From the NCBI GenBank assembly GCA_013813135.1, contig JACCSF010000239.1:1-15544 (forward strand): DNA of 15,544 nt, in the 5' to 3' direction. Positions 7,832-14,240 of the stretch are shown in pieces (within the stretch, counting starts at the first letter, position 1; each line of letters starts with the position of its first letter). Source of the DNA: Thermoleophilaceae bacterium (lineage in GTDB: Bacteria; Actinomycetota; Thermoleophilia; Solirubrobacterales; Thermoleophilaceae). The notes beneath the pieces are model-generated. The model did no database searches. It saw nothing but the letters and a program-made list of their open reading frames with translations, and had not been told where the DNA came from. A program made the position numbers and the translations under genes.

Positions 7832-9261
7832 GCCGTCTCCAGGGCCCGCCGGGCAAGCCAGCGGGCAATCGCCAGGAACGGTCCGTCGGAAGCATTCGCC
7901 GAGCGCTGCTCGTTGCACGCGTGGCGCAGCCAGCAGGCGTGGAAGCACAGCTCCAGCGCCTCGACGGGCAACTTCAGCGGCGCTCGCAGGCGCTCCTGGA
8001 GCCCCGCCACTTCATCCGCGTACGCACCACCGGGGCTGAAACAAGTCTGAATCGCGGCGAGGCGGTCGCGGTAGCGGTCGCAGGCCGCCGCCGCGTCGGC
8101 AACGGAGTAGAAGAAGTCGGTCAGCGGCAATCCGGCGTCCTCTGCCTCGGCCCAGTCGAGCACGCCGATCGAGCCCCGCCCATCCAGCAGGACGTTCCAC
8201 ATGGTGAGGTCGTTGTGCCGGGCCACCAGCACCAGCTCGCTGCTCGCAAGCGCGCTGCAGCGCGCCGCGAGCCAGCTGCGATAGCCGTCGGGGAGCTTGC
8301 CCTCCAGCTCGGTCGCCGGGGCGAGCACTTCCTCCTGGAGTCGGGTCCCCGGTACCGCGGATTCCCGGTTCCAGCATCCCTGCCAATCCGCGATCGCGCC
8401 CACCACTTCGGCGAAGCTCCCCGGCGACCGCATCAACACGTCCGCCGCCGGCTGCCCCTCCAGAACGGTCTCGATCAGGACCGGGCAGTCGGCTACGCGC
8501 CCGTCGGCGAGCAGGCGCGGCACGCGGGCGCCGGCGCCCCGGGCGGCATCGCCGAGCTGCTCGAGCACCCGCGCCTCTCTCGAGCTCTCAGGCGCGACCT
8601 TCGCTACGCCCCACGGCCTCTCGTCTCCGGCGGCGAAGCAGTGCAGGACGGTGGGGCCGTCGGGCCCGCGCCAGCTGGTCGCCACGACGGCGTGCGCGGG
8701 GGCCCGCGTCTCACCGCCGAGCCGCCCCACCCACGCTGCGAGCGGCTCAGCCCCGGGCGGTCGCGCCACGATTCCGACGGTAGGCAGAGCGCGTACCAGC
8801 AGCGAGCTCCCGAAGGGCAGCGCTCGTGTCGCCACCAGGCCGCGGCGAATCCGTGGCCGCGCGCCGATCTGGCGGGCCAGCGTGTAGCGCCACGGCTTCG
8901 CCTGCAACGGCAGCAGGTAGCGCGGAACGCCGGCGCCCGGGAGGTGCACGAGGGGTGGTTCGAGCACGAGCCCCGCCCGGCGCAGCTGACGGCGCCCTTC
9001 CGCGCGGCTTCTGCGCGGCAGCAGAGCGTACGCAACGCCGTGCTCAGCCAGCCCGCCGGCGACGTCAAGGGTTGCGCGCTCGAGCCAGCCGCTCTGCCCA
9101 AGCTCGGCCGGCGAGGGAGCGATCACCGCCAGGTCGGCATTCTCGACCGCCCTCGTTGCCCTCCTCGGCAGGAGTGCCGGGGGGCAGCGCTCCCCGAGCA
9201 CGAGGACGCGCTCGACCTGTCCCGCCGGATGGAGGAGCTCGAGCGGGGAGCTGGAGGTCAC
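7828..9261 (-). CDS. Two-part protein with C-terminal APH-like phosphotransferase domain
   Basis: A 477-residue protein. GTG 9261 overlaps the upstream stop (GTGA, 9258-9261); the SD is weak. The C-terminal half (about 200-477) is a protein-kinase-like APH/choline-kinase fold: β3 Lys in VAKVAP (K221), αC Glu in SSREARVLEQL (E229), catalytic loop H349-N350-D351 with N356 (HNDLTMWNVLL), and metal-binding D369 in GVLDWAEAED. It probably phosphorylates a small hydroxylated compound or glycan precursor. The N-terminal part (1-165) begins with a Rossmann-like VERVLVLGE and includes QLRRAGLVLEPP and a VPRYLLPL segment. These resemble the C-terminal part of class I methyltransferase folds, but I see no SAM-binding glycine motif, so it may be a degenerate domain. 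Antibiotic resistance is unlikely given the position inside a glycosyltransferase operon. Confidence 0.8.
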   Translation of the reverse strand: MTSSSPLELLHPAGQVERVLVLGERCPPALLPRRATRAVENADLAVIAPSPAELGQSGWLERATLDVAGGLAEHGVAYALLPRRSRAEGRRQLRRAGLVLEPPLVHLPGAGVPRYLLPLQAKPWRYTLARQIGARPRIRRGLVATRALPFGSSLLVRALPTVGIVARPPGAEPLAAWVGRLGGETRAPAHAVVATSWRGPDGPTVLHCFAAGDERPWGVAKVAPESSREARVLEQLGDAARGAGARVPRLLADGRVADCPVLIETVLEGQPAADVLMRSPGSFAEVVGAIADWQGCWNRESAVPGTRLQEEVLAPATELEGKLPDGYRSWLAARCSALASSELVLVARHNDLTMWNVLLDGRGSIGVLDWAEAEDAGLPLTDFFYSVADAAAACDRYRDRLAAIQTCFSPGGAYADEVAGLQERLRAPLKLPVEALELCFHACWLRHACNEQRSANASDGPFLAIARWLARRALETA

Positions 9262-10157
9262 TCCGGGAGGCCGAGCAGTTCGCCGGCACGGCCGGAGGCA
9301 AGCCAGGAGACGACGTCGCGGTAGCGCGGCCCGCGGGACGCCAAGGCCCGCACCCGCATCGCGCGCAGAAGCCAGCGCCGCGCGCGCTCCGCCTCGCCGA
9401 TCCCTTTGAGCTTTGCGATCAGGCGCAGCCACGAGCGCAGCAGCTCGAGCTGCATGCGCTCGGAGTCCCCGCGCGTCGAGCCGCCGCCCACGTGCACGAA
9501 CCGCGCGCTCGGGCACAGCGCCACGCTCCAGCCGGCGTCGCGCAGTCGCGCGCAGAGGTCCGCATCCTCGCCGTACATGAAGAAGCTCTCGTCGAACCCG
9601 CCCACCTGCTCGAAGGCATCCCGGCGCAGCAGCAGGGCCGCGCCCTGTAGGAATTCCGCCGGGCGCACCCTGCCGCGGCGCAGCGCGCTCGTCACTCGGC
9701 GCCACAGGCCGTAGGCGCCGCTGAGCACCCGGGGAAAGGTGGCCCAGAGCGCGAGTGGCGCCGGACCGAGCGGCGGCCTGATCGTCGAGCGCTGCGGCTG
9801 GCCCTCTGCGCTGAAGAGCAGCGGCCCGGTCGCCCCGAGCCCGGGCCGGCCGTCGGCGAATTGGACGAGCTGGTCGACCGCATCGTCGATCGGCCAGGCG
9901 TCCGGGTTGAGGAGCAGCACCCAGCGGCCGGACGTGGCCGCGACTCCGACGTTCGCGGCGCTGCCGAAGCCGTCGTTGCGCGATCGTGCGATCAGCCGCA
10001 CGTCCGGGAACTCATCGCGCGCTATTCCGGCCGCTCCGTCTGGCGAGCCGCTGTCGACCACGACGACCTCGCCATGGCCGCTGCCGACCGTGGCCAGGCA
10101 ACGGCGGATGAACTCGCCCGAGTTGTAGGCGACGATGACGACCGAGACGTGGCCCAC
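9258..10157 (-). CDS. GT2 family glycosyltransferase, rhamnosyltransferase (WbbL)-like
   Basis: A 299-residue GT-A enzyme and first gene of the operon running to 5490. It opens VGHVSVVIVAYNSGEF, has VVVVDSGSPDGA (31-42), NDGFGSAANVGVAATSG (61-77), the NPD variant of the DXD motif (LLLNPDAWP, 81-89), FLQGAALLLRRDAFEQVGGFDESFF and GEDADLCARLRDAGW, all typical of WbbL-like rhamnosyl/galactofuranosyl transferases. The assignment to L-rhamnose is only a family tendency. Two starts are possible: TTG 10184 and GTG 10157. I prefer 10157 because a GATAAT box lies 6 bases upstream and neither start has an SD. The stop overlaps the phosphotransferase start. Confidence 0.88.
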   Translation of the reverse strand: MGHVSVVIVAYNSGEFIRRCLATVGSGHGEVVVVDSGSPDGAAGIARDEFPDVRLIARSRNDGFGSAANVGVAATSGRWVLLLNPDAWPIDDAVDQLVQFADGRPGLGATGPLLFSAEGQPQRSTIRPPLGPAPLALWATFPRVLSGAYGLWRRVTSALRRGRVRPAEFLQGAALLLRRDAFEQVGGFDESFFMYGEDADLCARLRDAGWSVALCPSARFVHVGGGSTRGDSERMQLELLRSWLRLIAKLKGIGEAERARRWLLRAMRVRALASRGPRYRDVVSWLASGRAGELLGLPE

Positions 10158-10163
10158 GGCGCG

Positions 10164-10169
10164 ATTATC
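10164..10169 (-). promoter_or_regulatory. Possible -10 element (GATAAT) of the glycosyltransferase operon
   Basis: GATAAT on the minus strand, one mismatch from TATAAT, is followed by six bases and then the GTG at 10157. This fits a leaderless start. No good -35 is seen at 16-18 bases. It lies in the 46-base gap downstream of the TGA at 10204, where the first operon gene needs a promoter. Confidence 0.4.
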
Positions 10170-10203
10170 TGTCAGCCAGGGCAATCGCGCGATGCCGACG
10201 TCA

Positions 10204-10458
10204 TCAGCGCAGCCTCTCCACGCTCGCTTTCTCGCGCTCGAACAGGTCCCAGGCCTCGACCACGTCGCCCTCCGGAGGCGCGCTCGTACGCTTGTGCCGG
10301 CGTGCGGAACGTCGCCGCGCCGGGAGGGTCGCCCATACGGCGAGCTAGCCGCCCCCAGCGGCCGCGATCAAGGAGGCCGCGACAACCACAGCCAACACGA
10401 AAGCAGCCACCAGGGGCGCGAAGGCACAGTCGCCCGACCGTCGCTCCGCCTTGCGCAT
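10204..10458 (-). pseudogene. Small single-pass membrane protein frame interrupted by an in-frame amber codon
   Basis: ATG 10458 opens 37 codons ending in TAG (10347-10345). The N-terminus is charged (MRKAERRSGD), followed by a strongly hydrophobic helix (residues about 13-34, with VAAFVLAVVVAASLIAAA). In the same frame after the TAG, coding-like sequence resumes: LAVWATLP, a basic cluster (ARRRSARRHKR), then an acidic/amphipathic tail (EGDVVEAWDLFEREKASVERLR) ending at TGA 10206-10204. Together this would be about 84 residues: one membrane helix, a positive-inside stop-transfer and a cytoplasmic tail. Either the gene has been inactivated by one substitution, or only the 37-residue form is made. 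I do not recognise a family. It is upstream of the glycosyltransferase operon. The surrounding 10185-10593 stretch holds no other gene I can support. Confidence 0.35.
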
Positions 10459-10503
10459 CTTATCCGCGGAAGCGGACGCGCTGATGGTCCAATAGCCGTC
10501 CAA

Positions 10504-10532
10504 TTGAAGGCGAAAGAAGCCGCGCTTTGAAT
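10504..10532 (+). promoter_or_regulatory. Possible promoter of the coiled-coil gene
   Basis: TTGAAG (10504-10509), a 17-base spacer and TTGAAT (10527-10532) resemble -35/-10 elements, each matching four of six consensus bases. The predicted start would be near 10539, about 55 bases before the ATG at 10594. A TTAAT stretch nearer the ATG (10583-10587) is an alternative. Confidence 0.28.
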
Positions 10533-10593
10533 CGGCCCCGTTGCCGGCGGCCGGGCCGCTTCCAGCCCCCCGCGGGCCGGCCATTAATGTGCT

Positions 10594-11586
10594 ATGCGTT
10601 ATCGCGTGGCCGACCTGCAACGGATCCGGGCTCGGCTTTCCGGCGCGCGAGACGAAGCCGAAAGGCTGCTCGAGCGGCGCCAGCGGCTTCCGCTGAACCA
10701 GCCCGCGGCTGCCTACGAGGGGGCGCGAGCGCTGGAGTTCAAGCTTGAAAACGAGAGGAGACTTCGGGACCGGCTCGAGGTGCGCTGCGCGGAGCTCGAA
10801 GCAGCGCTCGGGGAGGCGGAGGCGGCGCGTACGAATTCGGAGCGCCGCGCCGCTGCTCGCGAGCGGGAGGCCGCGGCCGCCCGAGTCCAGTTGGAGGAGA
10901 GCCGCGGCAGGGCCGGCTCGGAGCGCCCGTCCCAGCTCGCGCACGCGCTACTGGAGCTCGAGCAGGCGAGGGTCGTGCGCGATCTCGCTCTCGCTGAGCT
11001 GGAAAGTACGAAAGCCGAGCTTCGGAAGACCCACGCCCTGTTGGAGACGATGGTCGCGAGACAAGGACACCAGGACGACGACCCGCCAAGCACGGGAAGG
11101 GCTCAGCACAAGCGCAAGCAGCTTCGGGCGGAAAAGAGGATCGCCGAGCTGGAGGGCGAGCTCGAAACCGAACGCGAGCTGCGCAGGGATTTCGAGCTGG
11201 CTCTCGAGCTGCTTCAACAGCAACAGCCCCAGGACGTCGGCAAGATGGCCGGCGCCGACGAAGCGGGGCGGCCGGTTGAGCCCGACGGCGCGTTCGCGCC
11301 CGGACGTGCAGAGGTGTCTGCCGAAGACCTCCCCGGCCAGAAGCCTTCGCAGGGCACACCGAAGCCAGCGCCGACAGAACCACGCGAAGAGCGGCCCGAA
11401 CCACCTCGGGAGCCGCCCGACCGACCCCTGGAAGTTTCTCCGGACGTTTGGGGCGTGCCCCTTGAGGCTTTTCCGGAAGAGGGCTCCGAGGGAGAACCGA
11501 GAGGCGTCGGCAATAGCCCGGGACGCGGCGAGCGGACGGGACCGCGTTCACTGCTGCGCCGCCGAGAGCGCCGCAGCGGCCGCTGA
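10594..11586 (+). CDS. Coiled-coil protein with proline-rich disordered tail, function unknown
   Basis: A 330-residue hydrophilic protein. Residues about 5-145 and 165-215 show continuous heptad-like spacing of Leu/Ala among Glu/Arg/Lys (for example LRDRLEVRCAELEAALGEAE and EKRIAELEGELETERELR), broken by a Gly/Asp/Pro linker near 148-160 (GHQDDDPPSTG). The last 110 residues are Pro/Glu/Gly/Arg-rich and probably disordered. There is no signal peptide, membrane helix or catalytic motif. ATG 10594 has no clear SD. Codon bias is weaker than in neighbours (CTT, CGA, GAA, CAA and AAA are frequent), suggesting a fast-evolving or acquired gene. The long antisense frame over the same DNA lacks any domain. 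A structural or scaffolding role is a guess. I recognise no family. Confidence 0.6.
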   Translation: MRYRVADLQRIRARLSGARDEAERLLERRQRLPLNQPAAAYEGARALEFKLENERRLRDRLEVRCAELEAALGEAEAARTNSERRAAAREREAAAARVQLEESRGRAGSERPSQLAHALLELEQARVVRDLALAELESTKAELRKTHALLETMVARQGHQDDDPPSTGRAQHKRKQLRAEKRIAELEGELETERELRRDFELALELLQQQQPQDVGKMAGADEAGRPVEPDGAFAPGRAEVSAEDLPGQKPSQGTPKPAPTEPREERPEPPREPPDRPLEVSPDVWGVPLEAFPEEGSEGEPRGVGNSPGRGERTGPRSLLRRRERRSGR

Positions 11587-11659
11587 TACCTCGGCACCGC
11601 CGGGAACCCGTCTGAAGTTGGCGCGGCCCAACCCTCCTCCCCGGCCGCCTCGCGACACC

Positions 11660-11688
11660 TTGACACGCGCTCATTTGTGGTCGATGGT
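11660..11688 (+). promoter_or_regulatory. Possible promoter with perfect -35
   Basis: TTGACA at 11660-11665, then 17 bases and GATGGT (11683-11688) as a weak -10. If used, it would transcribe the structured leader, the 23-codon ORF and the SRPBCC gene. The -10 is poor, so confidence is low. Confidence 0.25.
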
Positions 11689-11769
11689 GGAGTTTCCGCT
11701 CCATTCCGAGGGGGACCTGAACCGAAGGGCTACGGCCACAGCGGCAGGGGGTAGGCGGCCCGGTGGCTT

Positions 11770-11820
11770 GGCCTGTGCCGAACACAGCGCCGTGAAGCAG
11801 GGCTGCCCCGCAGCACGGGG
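11770..11820 (+). other. Two adjacent stem-loops in the leader of the small ORF
   Basis: Stem 1: GGC-CTGTG (11770-11777) pairs with CACAG-C-GCC (11783-11791) around loop CCGAA, with one bulged C. Stem 2: GCTGC (11802-11806) pairs with GCAGC (11810-11814); an alternative stem pairs CCCCG (11806-11810) with CGGGG (11816-11820). The overlap of the last two makes them mutually exclusive. A GAGGG SD and an ATG follow at 11826-11841. I could not match this to a known riboswitch class. Nothing else is visible between 11587 and 11769 apart from the possible promoter. Confidence 0.35.
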
Positions 11821-11838
11821 AAATCGAGGGTTTTGCCG

Positions 11839-11910
11839 ATGAGCTATCCGATGGAGTCCGCGCACGACAGCGACCGTCTCGCCGTTCGAGCGCGGGGGTC
11901 GACCGAGTGA
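11839..11910 (+). CDS. 23-codon leader ORF coupled to the SRPBCC gene
   Basis: It encodes MSYPMESAHDSDRLAVRARG and three more residues. GAGGG (11826-11830) lies 8 bases before the ATG. Its TGA overlaps the GTG of the following gene (GTGA, 11907-11910), the same coupling motif used across the window. It may be a true leader peptide, or the remains of the SRPBCC N-terminus put out of frame by a deletion or frameshift: the first residues loosely resemble the first β-strand of such proteins. Confidence 0.35.
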   Translation: MSYPMESAHDSDRLAVRARGSTE

Positions 11911-12260
11911 TTCGCTTCAGAGTCGTCACGCCGGGGCCGATCGCCGTGCGCCGCGGGACGATGATCGAGTACCGCCTACGCCTGCACGACATGCCGATCC
12001 GGTGGCTCACGCGCATCGAGTCGTGGCAGCCCGGTCGCTGCTTCGAGGACGTCCAGCTGCGCGGCCCGTACCGGCTCTGGCACCACACCCACACCCTCGC
12101 CCCGCACGACGCGGGCACGTCGATGAGGGATGTGGTGCGCTACTCGCTGCCGCTCGGCGCGCTCGGACGCTTGGCGCACGCGGCCGTGGTGCGCAGGGAC
12201 GTGGAGCACATCTTCGACTTCCGGCGGGCCGCCGTGGCGGCCCGCTTCCGGACCGGCTAG
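11907..12260 (+). CDS. SRPBCC-family protein lacking the N-terminal part of the fold
   Basis: A 117-residue product. It starts RFRVVTPGPIAVRRGTMIEY and continues through RLRLHDMPIRWLTRIESW, FEDVQLRGPYRLWHHTHTL and TSMRDVVRYSLPLG to VVRRDVEHIFDFRRAAV. These are the central β-strands and long C-terminal helix of the START/SRPBCC ligand-binding fold. Relatives are normally about 150 residues and begin with a strand and helix (a VFxFFxDxxNLxxxTP-type motif) that is absent here. In-frame upstream codons reach a TGA near 11793 with no start, so GTG 11907 (GGGGGT 7 bases upstream) is the only option. It is therefore probably 5'-truncated and may be non-functional. Ligand unknown. Its stop shares CTAG (12257-12260) with the convergent ino1 gene. 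Confidence 0.65.
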   Translation: MIRFRVVTPGPIAVRRGTMIEYRLRLHDMPIRWLTRIESWQPGRCFEDVQLRGPYRLWHHTHTLAPHDAGTSMRDVVRYSLPLGALGRLAHAAVVRRDVEHIFDFRRAAVAARFRTG

Positions 12261-13435
12261 TTCTCGGCGGCGGTCGCCTCTACCGTGGCCTTCGCCTGCC
12301 CGGGCAGCTTTGGCGCTCCGCCGTACTGCTCGATGAAGTCCTCGGTCATCTGCCGCGCGACCGGGTCCGGATGCTGCTCCGGGGGCGACTTCATCAGGTA
12401 GGCGCTCGGGCCGACCAGCGGGCCGCCGAGGCCGTGGTTGAGCGCGAGCTTGCAGGCGCGGACCGCGTCCGTGACGATCCCGGCCGAGTTGGGCGAGTCC
12501 CAGACCTCGAGCTTGAGCTCTGCCATCAGCGGCACGTCGCCGAAGGCCTCGCCCTCGAGGCGGATGTGCGCCCACTTGCGGTCGGTCAGCCACGGCACGT
12601 AGTCGGAGGGGCCGACGTGCACGTCGTCGGCGGGCAGCTCGAGGCCCATGACCGAAGTGACGGCCTCGGTCTTGGAGATCTTCTTCGACTCGAGGCGCTC
12701 GCGCTCGAGCATGTTGAAGAAGTCCATGTTGCCGCCCACGTTGAGCTGCGAGGTGTGCTTGAGCTTGACCCCGCGCTCGTGGAAGAGCCGCGCCAGCTGG
12801 CGGTGCACGATCGTCGCGCCGACCTGCGACTTGATGTCGTCGCCCACGATCGGCAGGCCCGCCTTCTGGAAGCGGTTGGCCCAGTAGTTCTCCTTGGCGA
12901 TGAAGACCGGGATGCAGTTCACGAAGCCGCAGCCGGCCTCGAGGATCTGCTCGACGTACCACTTGGTGGCCTGCTCGGAGCCGACCGGGAGGTAGGAGAC
13001 CACCACGTCGGTCTTCGTCGCCTTGAGGATCTCGACGATGTCGTCGGTCTCGCCCGGGGCCTTGGTGATCCTCTGCTTGAGGTACTTGCCGAGCCCGTCG
13101 TGGGTCATGCCGCGGTAGACCGGCACGTCGAGGTGCGGCACGTCGGCGAACTTGATCGTGTTGTTCTGGCCGGCCCAGATTGCCTCGGACAGGTCCTTGC
13201 CCACCTTGTCGGCGTCGATGTCGAACGCGGCGGTGAACTCGATGTCGTTGACGTGATAGCCGCCGAGCTCCACGTGCATCAGACCGGGCACGGCCTGGGT
13301 CGCGTCGGCGTCCTTGTAGTACTCGACGCCCTGAACGAAGGACGAGGCGCAGTTGCCCACGCCGACGATGGCAACGCGGACCCTCTCGGTCTGGTAGCGC
13401 GCGGCGCCGTTGGTAGGAATCGAAGTTTCGGTCAC
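12257..13435 (-). CDS. ino1: Inositol-3-phosphate synthase (myo-inositol-1-phosphate synthase)
   Basis: A 392-residue NAD-dependent cyclase converting glucose 6-phosphate to inositol 3-phosphate, the committed step toward phosphatidylinositol and inositol-based thiols or solutes. GTG 13435 is chosen because GGAGG lies about 7 bases upstream. The Rossmann motif is VAIVGVGNCASS (residues 21-32). Conserved family blocks follow: NNTIKFADVP (91-100), SYLPVGSE (147-154), PIVGDDIKSQVGAT (195-208), QLNVGGNMDF (230-239), ERLESKKISKTEAVTS (246-261), LEVWDSPNSAG (309-319) and SAYLMKSPPEQ (344-354). Length and motifs match the compact actinobacterial form, with an extra Ala-rich tail after 372. The pgsA-like gene lies 85 bases upstream. 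A small stem-loop with a T-tract in that gap may attenuate transcription. The stop overlaps the convergent gene's stop at CTAG. Confidence 0.97.
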   Translation of the reverse strand: MTETSIPTNGAARYQTERVRVAIVGVGNCASSFVQGVEYYKDADATQAVPGLMHVELGGYHVNDIEFTAAFDIDADKVGKDLSEAIWAGQNNTIKFADVPHLDVPVYRGMTHDGLGKYLKQRITKAPGETDDIVEILKATKTDVVVSYLPVGSEQATKWYVEQILEAGCGFVNCIPVFIAKENYWANRFQKAGLPIVGDDIKSQVGATIVHRQLARLFHERGVKLKHTSQLNVGGNMDFFNMLERERLESKKISKTEAVTSVMGLELPADDVHVGPSDYVPWLTDRKWAHIRLEGEAFGDVPLMAELKLEVWDSPNSAGIVTDAVRACKLALNHGLGGPLVGPSAYLMKSPPEQHPDPVARQMTEDFIEQYGGAPKLPGQAKATVEATAAEN

Positions 13436-13455
13436 AGAAAGCCCTCCAGCTTCAT

Positions 13456-13484
13456 GAAAACGACCTCCCGGGGGCCAGGAGGCC
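13456..13484 (-). terminator. Possible intrinsic terminator/attenuator between pgsA-like and ino1
   Basis: On the minus strand GGCCTCC (13484-13478) pairs with GGAGGTC (13468-13462), with one G-T pair and a 9-base loop, followed by CGTTTTC (13462-13456). The T-tract is only four bases, so termination would be partial. It lies about 25 bases before the ino1 start. Either the two genes are separately transcribed, or ino1 expression is reduced relative to the upstream gene. Confidence 0.35.
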
Positions 13485-13520
13485 GGCACTGGTTGAACAG
13501 AACCCGCAGCGGTGCTCCGG

Positions 13521-14171
13521 TTACACCTGAGCGGCCAGCTGGCGCCTCACGTGGAACACCCGCTGGAACGTCGTGAAGATTGTCAGAACGGCCATCGCGT
13601 AGATGGCCGGCTCCAGCAAATCGAAGTCCGGCACGATCTCGCCGGCGGCGAACAGCAGGCCCGCCGACAGGATGACTACCCGGACGGCACGTGACGCAAT
13701 CCCGACCTTGCACTCCACGCCGAGCGCCTCGGCGCGGGCCCGCGTGTAGGAGACCATGTAGGAGCCGACCACCGTCAGCACCGTCGCGCCGACCGCAACC
13801 TCGTCGCCCTCCTCGGCGAACCACCACGCCACGGCCGCCAGCACGATGCCCTCCTCGATGCGGTCGAGCGTCGAGTCGAGGAACGCGCCGAACGGGGTGC
13901 CCTTGCCCGACATCCGCGAGTACCGGCCGTCGAACATGTCGCAGACCGAACCGAGGATGAAGGCGATTCCGGCAAGCACGAAGTCGTGGTTGATGATCAG
14001 CGCGGCGGCGATCAGGTTCCCGACGAGGCCGGTCAGCGAGATCGCGTTCGGGGTCAGGCGCGACTCGATCAGCCGGTTGCGGGCCACGGCGCGCATCTCG
14101 GAGGCCGTGAGCGCGCCGCTGCGTCCGTTCGCTCGCTCTCGCCGCGTGCGCTGGTCGAGGCTGTCGCTCAT
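13521..14171 (-). CDS. CDP-alcohol phosphatidyltransferase, probable phosphatidylinositol phosphate synthase
   Basis: A 216-residue membrane enzyme. ATG 14171 has AGAGG about 8 bases upstream. The CDP-alcohol signature is complete in spacing: D78-x2-D81-G82-x2-S85-R86-x8-G95-x3-D99-x3-D103; the only change is Ala to Ser at position 85. Hydrophobic segments lie near 44-61, 64-80, 106-120, 125-141, 165-180 and 188-203. SYTRARAEALGVECKVGIASRAVR (141-164) resembles the inositol-phosphate-binding region of actinobacterial phosphatidylinositol phosphate synthases (PgsA1 type). Together with the downstream ino1, the likely reaction is CDP-diacylglycerol plus inositol 3-phosphate giving phosphatidylinositol phosphate. 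Phosphatidylglycerophosphate synthase is the main alternative. An IS110-type element begins about 40 bases upstream and may have displaced its promoter. Confidence 0.85.
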   Translation of the reverse strand: MSDSLDQRTRRERANGRSGALTASEMRAVARNRLIESRLTPNAISLTGLVGNLIAAALIINHDFVLAGIAFILGSVCDMFDGRYSRMSGKGTPFGAFLDSTLDRIEEGIVLAAVAWWFAEEGDEVAVGATVLTVVGSYMVSYTRARAEALGVECKVGIASRAVRVVILSAGLLFAAGEIVPDFDLLEPAIYAMAVLTIFTTFQRVFHVRRQLAAQV

Positions 14172-14240
14172 AGGGCAACCTCTGTTTCCGTCGCACCTTG
14201 CTGAGTCGCCTCTGGCGTTGAGAGGGAGGGCTTGGGAGGG

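Noticed and set aside
7828..9261. Aminoglycoside resistance gene
   Set aside because: The kinase fold is shared by many metabolic phosphotransferases; the extra N-terminal domain and coupling to glycosyltransferases argue against resistance.
11740..11840. Cobalamin or cyclic-di-AMP riboswitch
   Set aside because: GGGGAA and CCGAA fragments are superficially similar, but the conserved cores of these classes are absent.
11671..11865. 64-codon minus-strand ORF in the intergenic region
   Set aside because: No SD, no recognisable features, and it lies across the structured leader on the other strand.
10739..12118. 459-codon antisense frame over the coiled-coil gene
   Set aside because: Low-complexity Arg/Pro/Ser-rich translation with no domain; typical high-GC shadow.
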